Below are positions 34,489-41,405 of a stretch of DNA of 43,580 nt, in pieces; positions within the stretch are counted from its first letter, which is position 1, and every line of letters begins with the position of its first letter. The stretch is from a virus. The stretch spans positions 1 to 43,580 of IMG/VR virus record IMGVR_UViG_3300049893_000934. The stretch is one strand, 5' to 3'. Under the pieces are notes generated by a model, which was given only the letters and a program-made list of their open reading frames with translations, made no database searches and had not been told where the DNA came from. The position numbers and the translations under genes are program-made.

Positions 34489-35149
34489 TGCGGTGTTTCT
34501 TGAGAAGGGCTTCGATGGTGTCCTTAAGGGATTGTGATCGTTCTCCCTTATCTAGTCGTTCTAGTATCGGGGTAAACTCGTATCTGATTGCAGCCCCTAA
34601 TGAAGCATATACTGCATTAGGTTTGTCTCGAAGAACGAACTCTGCAAGGCAGATAGACACTGCGGATTTAAGGTTTTCCCACCTTGCAATAACTTCAGGA
34701 TCGTTTTCACCAACCAAGTCTGTGAGGTCAGGAGCTACCCAACCAGGTGGTTTTACAACATCGAAACCAGACCCGCGTTTAGAATCACTTCCGTCAGGAA
34801 GCGCTCTTTTTTTGCGCATATTGGCTGCATGAACACGCCTCCATGCTTCACGGAAATTCCAACCCCGAAGGTAGCATGTCCCAAGGCAGAAGTAAAACAG
34901 GTCAACGTAACCATCTAACTTGTCTGCGTCAGTAGGTGCATTGTGAATCTCGGTTACTTCTTCGAGTTCTTGGGTGTTGCGTAAGGTTGCTAACTCTGGT
35001 GGGAGCTCACGAGGAGGTCCATCGTAAGCTAGATCAAACTTTTCATGGAATTCGATAATGTCTTGAAACGGATCAAACGGTTGCACGTTTGCTGTTTCTT
35101 CAACATCAGCGTTACTAACTCCCGGTGGTAGGTTGCTTGGTTGTTTCAT
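34481..35149 (-). CDS. MazG-like/all-alpha NTP pyrophosphohydrolase
   Basis: 222 aa. The helical core has the EExxE...D-G-x-x-D pattern: ELEEVTEI, then DKLDGYVDLFYFCLGTC and a later EAWRRVHAANMRKKRA. C-terminal SKRGSGFDVVKPPGWVAPD is typical of phage members. These hydrolyse (d)NTP to (d)NMP and PPi. In this operon a dCTPase-like role supplying dCMP to the next gene is attractive (compare T4 gp56), but the family covers several substrates. A start at 35149 overlaps the previous gene by 35 bases. Confidence 0.75.
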   Translation of the reverse strand: MKQPSNLPPGVSNADVEETANVQPFDPFQDIIEFHEKFDLAYDGPPRELPPELATLRNTQELEEVTEIHNAPTDADKLDGYVDLFYFCLGTCYLRGWNFREAWRRVHAANMRKKRALPDGSDSKRGSGFDVVKPPGWVAPDLTDLVGENDPEVIARWENLKSAVSICLAEFVLRDKPNAVYASLGAAIRYEFTPILERLDKGERSQSLKDTIEALLKKHRNE

Positions 35150-35354
35150 TGTTTTCGAGTGTTATGGTTGTTGCTGCAAATACAATTTCTGCTGCTGTTC
35201 TTACGGACCAATCAAGTTTAGGGTTTCGTCGGCATTCATCTGCCCTGTGCTTTGTTTCTTCAAGTTCATGCTTAGGCCGTGTTGCCACCCAATCACGTGT
35301 TTCTTTGTAGAGATTTATGATCGCGAGTTGAGTAACTGTAATCTCAGGAGTCAT
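35115..35354 (-). CDS. small hypothetical protein
   Basis: 79 aa, helical and charged (TRPKHELEETKHRADECRRN), overlapping the methyltransferase gene by 11 bases and the pyrophosphatase gene by 35 bases in another frame. No cysteine pair or membrane segment. Tight packing in the nucleotide-modification set supports that it is real, but it could also be a spurious frame. Confidence 0.55.
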   Translation of the reverse strand: MTPEITVTQLAIINLYKETRDWVATRPKHELEETKHRADECRRNPKLDWSVRTAAEIVFAATTITLENNETTKQPTTGS

Positions 35355-36234
35355 GCTGCATCTCCTTCCACAGGTGAGAACTACCCCATGGTTCTTGGCA
35401 GGTAGATAGGGGCTTGAACTTGTGCACGTATCCGGGTGTTACCCCATCTGACTGCGGTTGCTTCCTCAACTCCCACAGGCAGTTGCGAGAAAAACCTGGG
35501 AACAATGGGGCGAAGACACAGGACAGGAAGTTGCTGTCATAGTATTCACGAAGCTTTTCGAATGTGTGTCGTAGTGACAGCACACCCTCGCTCTGGCTTG
35601 CCACACCAAGCAAATGATCATAATCCCTGATAGACGCGAATGTCCCATAAACCTTCTCGATAGCAAACCCCGCAGCTTCAAATACGGCACCCAGGGCTTC
35701 ATACGTCATTTCGTTGACGTGGTTGGCCGCGCAATCCACTCGATTCCAGCACGGAGTGCTGAAGAAGAAGACCGCATCCTCGGTGGTAAGTGCTTGCACC
35801 TTAGCCAGCATCGCAAGCATGTGTCTCGGTTCGACATGTTCGAGAACTTCAAAACACGTGACCCAATTAGCTTTCCCAGAATCAAGATCTTCCTCAGTAA
35901 GGCTACACAGATCTGTCCGCTCCCAGACTTTGATGGGGAATTTGCCAGAATCAAACACATTGAGGGTTTCGTCAGGGATTGGACCCACATCGATCCCATA
36001 ATATCGTTCAACAATGTATCTCGATGAGTAGAGCGTCTTAGCGAGAGGCATCTCACGCCCGCACCCAACATCAAGAATTCTTGCTGTATTGTAGTTTTTT
36101 CTTTCTCCAAGCCGCTTAATGACGTGGGACCATCGTAAACAGTGGGCGATGTAATCTCGATGAATAAATCCCCGTTCCTCTGCTCCATCGATACTGAGAT
36201 ACGTTGTGTCGACATTTTTTCCTCTTTCGTTCAT
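35344..36234 (-). CDS. SAM-dependent class I methyltransferase
   Basis: 296 aa. Motif I ILDVGCGREMP (SAM binding), an acidic residue after beta2 (YYGIDVG), and motif IV-like CFEVLEHVEP give a Rossmann methyltransferase of the small-molecule/sugar type. No DNA-methyltransferase NPPY or PC motif. C-terminal extension of ~90 residues has no clear family. In this position, just upstream of the pyrophosphatase-kinase-hydroxymethylase set, it could act on a nucleotide or on another substrate. This is open. Confidence 0.75.
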   Translation of the reverse strand: MNERGKNVDTTYLSIDGAEERGFIHRDYIAHCLRWSHVIKRLGERKNYNTARILDVGCGREMPLAKTLYSSRYIVERYYGIDVGPIPDETLNVFDSGKFPIKVWERTDLCSLTEEDLDSGKANWVTCFEVLEHVEPRHMLAMLAKVQALTTEDAVFFFSTPCWNRVDCAANHVNEMTYEALGAVFEAAGFAIEKVYGTFASIRDYDHLLGVASQSEGVLSLRHTFEKLREYYDSNFLSCVFAPLFPGFSRNCLWELRKQPQSDGVTPGYVHKFKPLSTCQEPWGSSHLWKEMQHDS

Positions 36235-36238
36235 GATG

Positions 36239-36493
36239 TTATTCTTCGAATTTGGTTTTGATGTGAGTATTACCCTTGATCTCTAAAGCGGCTTTGGTTT
36301 CTTGCAGCATGCCGGAGACTACCTTAATGGCAAGATTGTTTGGCAAGCTATTTGACTTCTGAAAGAAGCCCATAGCAACCCACACGCCTGAAAAGAAAGC
36401 TTTACGTAAAACCCTCAGTTGTTCGCCTTCCGGTTTAATGAGCGGATATTCGTGCTTGATGAACTCCTGAAATACTTGTTCGAGTGGCATCAT
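36239..36493 (-). CDS. small helical hypothetical protein
   Basis: 84 aa, helical throughout (FQEFIKHEYPLIKPEGEQ, LRVLRKAFFSGVWVAMGFF), with a moderately hydrophobic middle. It starts on a TGATG overlap with the upstream 41-aa basic gene and ends 4 bases before the methyltransferase ATG. No family recognised. Confidence 0.6.
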   Translation of the reverse strand: MMPLEQVFQEFIKHEYPLIKPEGEQLRVLRKAFFSGVWVAMGFFQKSNSLPNNLAIKVVSGMLQETKAALEIKGNTHIKTKFEE

Positions 36494-36615
36494 TGGAACA
36501 ACCCCCGTTTCTTTGAAGTGTGGTAAGCAAAGCTTTCCATCCAGGTTTCACGTTTTCTGACTGCTGCCTTGCGTTGCCTTCGCTGGGCAACAGACTTAAC
36601 TGCGTATTTCTTCAT
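36490..36615 (-). CDS. 41-aa basic peptide
   Basis: The frame from 36615 (ATG) to 36490 (TGA) encodes a highly basic peptide (VAQRRQRKAAVRKRE in the middle, 15 Lys/Arg in total). Its start overlaps the stop of the upstream 30-aa membrane peptide (ATGA) and its stop overlaps the next ATG (TGATG), the coupling seen at many junctions here. Possibly nucleic-acid binding. Too short for a family call. Confidence 0.6.
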   Translation of the reverse strand: MKKYAVKSVAQRRQRKAAVRKRETWMESFAYHTSKKRGLFQ

Positions 36616-36704
36616 AGGGCTTTTAGTAGTGCGGTTACTGCTAGTGCGATTGACAGGATTGCCATGATTAGCAACCCATCACCGTCAGTTCGTTTTTCTA
36701 GCAT
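36612..36704 (-). CDS. 30-aa leaderless membrane peptide
   Basis: ATG at 36704 to TGA at 36612. A charged N-terminus (MLEKRTDGDG) is followed by one hydrophobic helix (LLIMAILSIALAVTALL, about residues 11-27) and a short Lys-Ala-Leu end. The ATG lies only 6 nt after the -10 box of the promoter at 36711-36739, so transcription would begin at about the A of the ATG. Small early membrane peptides of phages often inhibit host functions, but this is only a suggestion. Confidence 0.6.
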   Translation of the reverse strand: MLEKRTDGDGLLIMAILSIALAVTALLKAL

Positions 36705-36710
36705 AAGTGG

Positions 36711-36739
36711 ATTTTAATGCAGGTTTAATTGTCTGTAAA
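36711..36739 (-). promoter_or_regulatory. promoter TTTACA-17-TAAAAT
   Basis: Minus-strand TTTACA (36739-36734), 17-nt spacer, TAAAAT (36716-36711). It lies in the 53-bp gap between ligase stop and the 30-aa peptide. The start would be at about 36704, giving a truly leaderless mRNA, and it would strengthen expression of the nucleotide-modification genes downstream. Confidence 0.75.
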
Positions 36740-36757
36740 CGTAGAAATTGTGCTATG

Positions 36758-37711
36758 TTAAAGAAGTGTAGCAACTCGCATTCCTCTCCACGCTTTGAAA
36801 ATGGGAGTCCTGGGCAGGTCCTTAGCACCGTGCGGTTGATGCTTGTAAGTGAGTATCCTGCCCTTAAGTTGGTCTCTTTCTATCCATAACTTGGCGCGAT
36901 CTGCAGCATTGAACCCGCTACCCACCTTGAACTCTTGCTCAGTCACAATGTCCCTGACAACCAGAGCACCGAGCACCCCGCTTGCTTCCATGCCGGCAGA
37001 ATGGGTGGATCGCTCCTGATAGCCCAATGCATTGATTTCGGGAGCATTGTGGTTCCGCATGAGTTCTTCATACCCGATAACCATTGCTTCACCATCTGAG
37101 AACCGCTTCATTTTCAGAAGCCAATGTTCTTTCATAGATGACCTCCCGAATTTATAGGGTGAATGAGGGGCACGGAGACACACACCCTCATGTCCCATAG
37201 CAATGCATCTTTCCTCGTAATCCTGTAGTTCCTTAGGATCTCGCACAACAGTGTGCTCTACGATGTGGCAAAACGTAGGAAGAGAAACTGCATGAATGGA
37301 TTCCAGGCGAAGCTCGTATTTCGTAAGAACACCGCGATGCCATCGCTCATCGATTAAGTTCTCCAGACGGTCAAAGATGTGGAACTGGAAATCTGGTTGT
37401 CCGTCAAATGACATGATGCCAGACGCTGACTTATGAAAGGCAGCACCTGCGATGATCAGTTCACCATCAAGTCCGGGTGGCAGGGACTTGGATATTGCCT
37501 GGCGTATGTGCCGATTAGGAATGTCTTTCAGTGAACGAGTAACCGGCCTGCAACTGTAGTTGTCTGATGGCAGGGTGAAACAACGGATCCCATCAATCTT
37601 GGGTGTTGCAATCAATGGATAGACAAGCTCTTCAATGTCGTCGACTGCAGCTGCCAACATTGGCTTGAATTTAGGGCTAACTGGAATAGGTGTCATAATG
37701 GTGGTTGGCAT
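36758..37711 (-). CDS. ATP-dependent DNA ligase
   Basis: 317 aa. Motif I TPKIDG (adenylated Lys38), motif III-like LDGELI, motif IV HEGVCLRAP followed by motif V LLKMK, and a C-terminal OB-like region (VGSGFNAADR). Seals nicks between Okazaki fragments and in repair. It has no N-terminal DNA-binding extension, as in other small phage ligases. Preceded by DUF932 gene with an 81-bp gap. Confidence 0.93.
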   Translation of the reverse strand: MPTTIMTPIPVSPKFKPMLAAAVDDIEELVYPLIATPKIDGIRCFTLPSDNYSCRPVTRSLKDIPNRHIRQAISKSLPPGLDGELIIAGAAFHKSASGIMSFDGQPDFQFHIFDRLENLIDERWHRGVLTKYELRLESIHAVSLPTFCHIVEHTVVRDPKELQDYEERCIAMGHEGVCLRAPHSPYKFGRSSMKEHWLLKMKRFSDGEAMVIGYEELMRNHNAPEINALGYQERSTHSAGMEASGVLGALVVRDIVTEQEFKVGSGFNAADRAKLWIERDQLKGRILTYKHQPHGAKDLPRTPIFKAWRGMRVATLL

Positions 37712-37792
37712 ACTGATGTCCCGGTATGCCAGCGGTTAGAGCAGCAGAACTCCGCTCCCTACGAGGTGGTCTCAGAAAGGAGTCCCACGGAC
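37712..37792. other. short gap with tRNA D-arm-like sequence
   Basis: 81 bases between the ligase start and the DUF932-family stop. On the plus strand it holds AGCGGTTAGAGCAGC, very like a tRNA D-arm, but I cannot fold an acceptor stem of 7 pairs, an anticodon stem or a T-arm with GTTC. ACTCC (37749-37753) pairs with GGAGT (37779-37783). I do not call a tRNA. It may be a decayed tRNA or an untranslated leader or terminator on the minus strand. Confidence 0.3.
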
Positions 37793-38563
37793 TTAATTCC
37801 TCTGCAGGAGCTCAGTTGCCAGCTCCCACAACTTGGTGTTGACTCGGGTCTGTTCAATCAATGAACTGATAGGCTTGCTGCTATGGCGGCCGTCAGTTGT
37901 TCCCCACATGATGTTCTCCTGGACTCTGTTCAAGGTAAGCCAGAGACTATCACCTTCATCCGCAGTGCGGCGTGCTTTAAGAACTGCCTCTGTGCCAACT
38001 GTAGGTGGTGCCTTACCATAACGAGATGCAAGGCACGCTGCCGCGAACTCAGTCTGCTCAGCAGGAGATAGTGTGCGCTTCTTCAGTTGTTCCACACTGC
38101 CGGCAATCTGAGGGTAGCTCTTCGCCACTGCATTGAATCCAGCAATCACATCCTGGACATTGATGTGCGTATCAAGATGCAGACGAGTCTCTGCAATCGC
38201 CATACCAGCTGGTAACATAAGGCCGTTCTTGCAAACCAACCTCCACACACCAGCACGAGCAGAAAGGCGGCGAGTACGGTTATGTGAGTTGAGTAAGATT
38301 GCTTCAAGGTGTCCATCGCCGATGGTAACCACCTCCCCGGGTGGAATCATCCGAAGCATGTGAAAGCCAGTGGGATCTGGTGACCCGTAACGACCCTTAG
38401 GTTGTGAAGAGAAGTGCGTGATTCGCCAACCTTCCTCCATCATGGGTTCCAGGACCTTATAGGTGGGTATGAATGAGTATCTGTCAGACACGCCCATTGC
38501 AGGAGCTTCAGCGAAGACTGCGGGGCACGACGTGCGGAGGGATTCGAGTGTGTATGTGTTCAT
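37793..38563 (-). CDS. DUF932-family phage protein
   Basis: 256 aa. The features SDRYSFIPTYKVLEPM, the GFHMLRM segment, and WRLVCKNGLML (W-R-L-x-C-x-N-G) are those of DUF932 proteins widely found in phages and plasmids. Function is unknown, with a possible role in DNA metabolism. It starts two bases before the stop of the upstream 61-aa gene and is in the early operon. Confidence 0.75.
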   Translation of the reverse strand: MNTYTLESLRTSCPAVFAEAPAMGVSDRYSFIPTYKVLEPMMEEGWRITHFSSQPKGRYGSPDPTGFHMLRMIPPGEVVTIGDGHLEAILLNSHNRTRRLSARAGVWRLVCKNGLMLPAGMAIAETRLHLDTHINVQDVIAGFNAVAKSYPQIAGSVEQLKKRTLSPAEQTEFAAACLASRYGKAPPTVGTEAVLKARRTADEGDSLWLTLNRVQENIMWGTTDGRHSSKPISSLIEQTRVNTKLWELATELLQRN

Positions 38564-38564
38564 G

Positions 38565-38750
38565 TTACTTAATGTGTTGACTGTTATAGGGGACTCGGCC
38601 GTTCCATACCCAATCTTTGATTGCGGCGTGGATAGAGTGATCGGGCACTTGTTTGTTGATGAACCTAACCTCTAGATCATCCCGAAATTCTACATGCCAG
38701 AGGTTGGGATTCTCGCCTTGCGAGATGTTTACGTTTCGTTGGTTTTCCAT
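38565..38750 (-). CDS. 61-aa small hypothetical protein
   Basis: ATG at 38750 chosen because the frame upstream begins only with a TTG, and because the -10 box of the promoter at 38761-38789 ends 10 bases before it. Encodes a polar, Asn/Trp-containing protein (NPNLWHVEFRDDLEVRF) with no recognisable domain. Expressed from a near-leaderless promoter right after a terminator. Confidence 0.65.
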   Translation of the reverse strand: MENQRNVNISQGENPNLWHVEFRDDLEVRFINKQVPDHSIHAAIKDWVWNGRVPYNSQHIK

Positions 38751-38760
38751 ATACAAGTAG

Positions 38761-38789
38761 AATTTAATCTATGTCTAATGAGATGTAAA
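38761..38789 (-). promoter_or_regulatory. promoter TTTACA-17-TAAATT
   Basis: Minus-strand TTTACA (38789-38784), 17 nt, TAAATT (38766-38761). Predicted start about 38754, leader of roughly 4 nt before the ATG at 38750. It lies immediately after the terminator at 38793-38824, so transcription re-starts here for the DNA metabolism genes. Confidence 0.78.
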
Positions 38790-38792
38790 CAG

Positions 38793-38824
38793 AAAAGGGA
38801 CACCCGGCGTTAACCGAGTGTCCC
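38793..38824 (-). terminator. Rho-independent terminator
   Basis: An 11-bp stem with one mismatch (38797-38807 with 38814-38824, core GGGACAC/GTGTCCC) and a 6-nt loop, with TTTT on the minus strand (38796-38793). It ends the transcript of the 130-aa Ala/Thr-rich gene. Confidence 0.8.
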
Positions 38825-38837
38825 TTCCTGTTTGACC

Positions 38838-39230
38838 TTAGGCCGCGGGGGTAGCTGCAGGAGCCGCAGACTGCATTTTCACGTGACCGGTCTCCACGAT
38901 GAGCTTCTGGTAATAGCTCACAATGCGACCGACAGGCTGGCGGGTGGTGAGGACGCCACCTTCAAGGTTCTTGCACAGGGCCTCGCGGGTGAGTCCGTCC
39001 TTACCCGCAGCGGCGATCGTGTTCACAATCACCTGCGCCTGGGGTGGGAGCTTCTTGGTGCCTTCCTTAACTTCGCCCAAGTGGATGAACTTGTCACCCT
39101 TTGCAGTGGCTTCGCGGGCTTCACGGGCCTTCGCCATCTGGGCGGCTTTGTCCACCGGCGCTGCAGTAGCGGGGGCGGGGTTGGTCTTCGGGGCGGCTTT
39201 GGTCGGTTTGTTGGTCGTGTCGTTTGCCAT
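38838..39230 (-). CDS. Ala/Lys-rich early protein (possible winged helix)
   Basis: 130 aa from the ATG at 39230. The N-terminal ~50 residues are a disordered Ala/Lys/Pro/Thr tail. The C-terminal part (QVIVNTIAAAGKDGLTREALCKNL...TRQPVGRIVSYYQKLIVE) has the pattern of a winged helix-turn-helix. It is flanked by a strong promoter and a terminator, so it is a one-gene transcript with a ~60-nt leader. A DNA-binding regulator or nucleoid-like protein is a reasonable inference. Confidence 0.65.
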   Translation of the reverse strand: MANDTTNKPTKAAPKTNPAPATAAPVDKAAQMAKAREAREATAKGDKFIHLGEVKEGTKKLPPQAQVIVNTIAAAGKDGLTREALCKNLEGGVLTTRQPVGRIVSYYQKLIVETGHVKMQSAAPAATPAA

Positions 39231-39294
39231 ATGTTTTACTTGTTGGTTGTTGCTGTTTTCCGTCAAGACCCGCATGGGTCTCATTAACGTGAGT
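39231..39294 (-). promoter_or_regulatory. leader with hairpin
   Basis: This untranslated leader of the 130-aa gene holds a 6-bp hairpin (39266-39281, AGACCC/GGGTCT with a 4-nt loop). It is the only minus-strand promoter with a long leader; the others are nearly leaderless. An operator or a translational control element is possible. Confidence 0.4.
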
Positions 39295-39323
39295 AACATA
39301 CACCAGTAATACATGTCTGTAAA
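39295..39323 (-). promoter_or_regulatory. promoter TTTACA-17-TATGTT
   Basis: Minus-strand TTTACA (39323-39318), 17 nt, TATGTT (39300-39295), preceded by CCAG as in other promoters of the set (CCAGTTTAC). It drives the 130-aa protein. Confidence 0.8.
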
Positions 39324-39489
39324 CTGGAGAAATCAGCATGGCTACGGGAAATTGCTATTCCTGTTCGGCGGCGGCGGCAGGTGCTTGGACCGCGTTCCGT
39401 CGTCGCTGGGCGTTCTGCGATTGGCCAAGCGGTGGCGGCGGCAGTGTATTCCAACAACCCGCTGAATCCGGGGTTGTGGGAAAAAAGAA
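39324..39489. other. GC-rich spot, possible small plus-strand ORF
   Basis: A 166-base gap between minus-strand genes. About 39350-39460 is strikingly GC-rich (runs of GGCGGC) compared with the rest. On the plus strand an ORF starts at 39338 after GGAGA and runs 55 codons to 39505 (MATGNCYSCSAAAAGAW..., Gly/Ala/Arg/Trp-rich, with NCYSC), but it runs into the terminator of the minus-strand genes. I have no homologue. It is also the site where the strand skew changes. Confidence 0.4.
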
Positions 39490-39518
39490 AGCCCCAAGAC
39501 CCTGAAGGCCTTGGGGCT
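39481..39518 (-). terminator. strong Rho-independent terminator
   Basis: A 9-bp perfect stem (39490-39498 with 39510-39518, AGCCCCAAG/CTTGGGGCT) followed on the minus strand by a T-rich tail (TTTCTTTTTT). It ends the upstream early transcript after the gene at 39524-39880. Confidence 0.85.
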
Positions 39519-39523
39519 GTGGA

Positions 39524-39880
39524 TTAGCTGATTAGTTTCTTGAGGAAGCTGAGTTCTTGTGCGTAGACTTTGTCGTCTGGATCTGCGTTATCGATGGCGT
39601 AATCAATGATGTCGCAGAGTGTTGTTCGTTCTTTGCTTTTCAACGTAACAATTTTCGGATCAAAGAACACGTTATCCATATTAGGGGCGGGATTACGAGG
39701 AGGAGGATTGTTGACGGGAGGCTTGATTGTCTGTGGCGTGATGATTCCAGATGGGAGTGGTTGGATGATGTGGTCTGCAATGTCGGCTTCGTGGGCGTCG
39801 TGGAAGAATTCGTGGAAGAATTGTAACGCTTCTTTGATTGCAGATTCATTGAGGTATGTGGTTATGATGAAAGATTTCAT
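39524..39880 (-). CDS. hypothetical early protein
   Basis: 118 aa. N-terminal half helical (AIKEALQFFHEFFHDAHEAD), then a Pro/Asn-rich linker (VNNPPPRNPAPN) and a C-terminal helical part. No domain recognised. First encountered gene before a terminator, overlapping the upstream 78-aa gene by 4 bases. Confidence 0.65.
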   Translation of the reverse strand: MKSFIITTYLNESAIKEALQFFHEFFHDAHEADIADHIIQPLPSGIITPQTIKPPVNNPPPRNPAPNMDNVFFDPKIVTLKSKERTTLCDIIDYAIDNADPDDKVYAQELSFLKKLIS

Positions 39881-40113
39881 TTTAGTGGATTTTCGATACG
39901 GACTAGTCCTTGGGTTAGGTCGGCAATAAGGCCGATGTCGTTAGGTCGGATTGTTTTGCGTCCTGTGAGTTGTTTCCAGATTGAGGTGGTTGCTTGGTTA
40001 ATGGTTTTTACGTCGTTGGGTGATGGTCTTGGGTTGGCGAAGTAGAGGAGGTTGCTCCCATAAATAGGGACTAGGACTGTTGGAAGTGTGATGATTGTGG
40101 GCATTGTTGGCAT
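39877..40113 (-). CDS. hypothetical early protein
   Basis: 78 aa, with 4-base overlap with the next gene downstream. Starts MPTMPTIITLPTVLVP (rich in Thr, Pro, Ile, as expected from the C-rich coding strand here). Internal region SIWKQLTGRKTIRPNDIG may be a small helix-turn-helix. No family. Confidence 0.55.
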   Translation of the reverse strand: MPTMPTIITLPTVLVPIYGSNLLYFANPRPSPNDVKTINQATTSIWKQLTGRKTIRPNDIGLIADLTQGLVRIENPLK

Positions 40114-40115
40114 AG

Positions 40116-40460
40116 TTATTTGGTGACGATTGTGGAGATGATGCCTTCTTTGACACCCATTGTTAGTGCCTGGGTGTGGAGGTTGTCGATGAGCTTGTCA
40201 TGTTGCTCTGCGGATAACCATGGCATATTTTCTTGTATGCCGAGAATTTCGATTGGTGGTCTGTCGCCTTGGGGTTTGAGTTCGATTACGATTTCGTTTT
40301 TGTCGATTTGTTCGATTGTGACTGGGAATGCGAGTTTGAGTTTCATTGTAGTGGTTTGTTTGGTTTTTAGGTAGCAGGATTTGCAAACAGTGGTTCCGTG
40401 CGGACCAGAGAAGATCTGATCCGCACGGAGTTGTTGCGAGCAATAGTCGCAATCAATCAT
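40116..40460 (-). CDS. early protein with N-terminal zinc ribbon
   Basis: 114 aa. Starts with IDCDYCSQQL and CKSCYL, a CxxC...CxxC zinc ribbon (residues 4-31). The remainder (MKLKLAFPVTIEQIDKNEIVIEL onward) could be a separate small protein starting at an internal Met near residue 39. Its start overlaps the stop of the 222-aa gene (40453) by 8 bases. No function assigned. Confidence 0.6.
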   Translation of the reverse strand: MIDCDYCSQQLRADQIFSGPHGTTVCKSCYLKTKQTTTMKLKLAFPVTIEQIDKNEIVIELKPQGDRPPIEILGIQENMPWLSAEQHDKLIDNLHTQALTMGVKEGIISTIVTK

Positions 40461-41121
40461 GAGCGATGAGTTTCGCTTGGATGAGCGTAGGACGGTAGTA
40501 TTGGAAGATACGCCAAGCGTCCTGTCGAGTTTTGAGTTCGGTGGCTCGTGCGTAGACTGAAGCCTTGAGTGCTTCTTCGGTGACCGTGGCTTCGTTGCCT
40601 AGAAGATCGGTGAAGATTTTGTAGCACATTTGAGCTTGTGGCGTTTTGATGAGGGTAGTTGCAGGATCGGCTGTGCCCTTGCGATAGCGGCGTCCTGCGA
40701 TGGAGGACTTGCGTTCCTTAGTGCCATCGGATTTGATGCCTTCGAGGTGTGGGGAACCTTCCTTGATTAGGTAAGCCCATACGGAAGTTGCAGTGATGGT
40801 TTCGTTTTGCTTCTTAGGCGGTTCACATTTGAAGAGTTGTTCGTGCCATGCAAGAACGTTTTTGTTGCCGCGTGAGAGGAAGTCGTCGAAGTTCTTGAAT
40901 TCGACGTCGATGGTAATGTCCGGAGGGATAACAGCGTCCTTGTTGGGGAAGCAGTGGATTTTGCCGACGGGATCGATGACGATTTTGCGTTCAGCCCCTT
41001 CTTTCTTGAGAGGTAGTGTGAGGAGTTGATAGGCTGCAGGGATTTCGATTGATTTGGTTTTGTTCTTATTGCTCATAGGTTTTGGTCGTTGTTGTTTGTA
41101 GTTGCGGTTAGGTGATGGCAT
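40453..41121 (-). CDS. hypothetical early protein
   Basis: 222 aa. The start at 41121 overlaps the upstream stop (TAATG), the junction used widely here. A shorter start at 41076 is possible. Mixed alpha/beta with a basic N-terminus and a C-terminal helical part (EEALKASVYARATELKTRQDAW). No recognised motif. Confidence 0.65.
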   Translation of the reverse strand: MPSPNRNYKQQRPKPMSNKNKTKSIEIPAAYQLLTLPLKKEGAERKIVIDPVGKIHCFPNKDAVIPPDITIDVEFKNFDDFLSRGNKNVLAWHEQLFKCEPPKKQNETITATSVWAYLIKEGSPHLEGIKSDGTKERKSSIAGRRYRKGTADPATTLIKTPQAQMCYKIFTDLLGNEATVTEEALKASVYARATELKTRQDAWRIFQYYRPTLIQAKLIAHD

Positions 41122-41405
41122 TAGGCGAAGAGTTCTTGTTCGGGATAGCGTTGCTTATACGCTTCGATGATTTGTTTGCCGATTTTGGATTGGTGGGAGT
41201 GGAGTTTGTAGTTGAACTTGTTGCAGTATTGGTATGCTTCGAGTTGGGATTGCTTGGTGAGTGAGCAGTATCCTTTTTCGTTGATGATATGGATAATGCC
41301 CATGTGGTCAGTTGCGAGGATTGCGTTAGTCTTGGTTGTTGCCATACGGTTGATTTGTAGTTGGATTGGTTGATCGGTGTTGAAGGTAATTGGTAGAGGT
41401 TTCAT
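41121..41405 (-). CDS. hypothetical early protein
   Basis: 94 aa from the ATG at 41405. Upstream in-frame ATGs overlap or precede the promoter at 41491-41519 and are not usable from it. The middle (TNAILATDHMGIIHIINEKGYCSL) suggests a small beta-sheet, with a helical C-terminus (KIGKQIIEAYKQRYPEQ). No family recognised. A shorter start at 41344 (MATTK) is an alternative. Confidence 0.55.
   Translation of the reverse strand: MKPLPITFNTDQPIQLQINRMATTKTNAILATDHMGIIHIINEKGYCSLTKQSQLEAYQYCNKFNYKLHSHQSKIGKQIIEAYKQRYPEQELFA

Noticed and set aside
37719-37790. Functional tRNA gene
   Set aside because: Only the D-arm looks right; no acceptor, anticodon or T-arm pairing can be completed on either strand.
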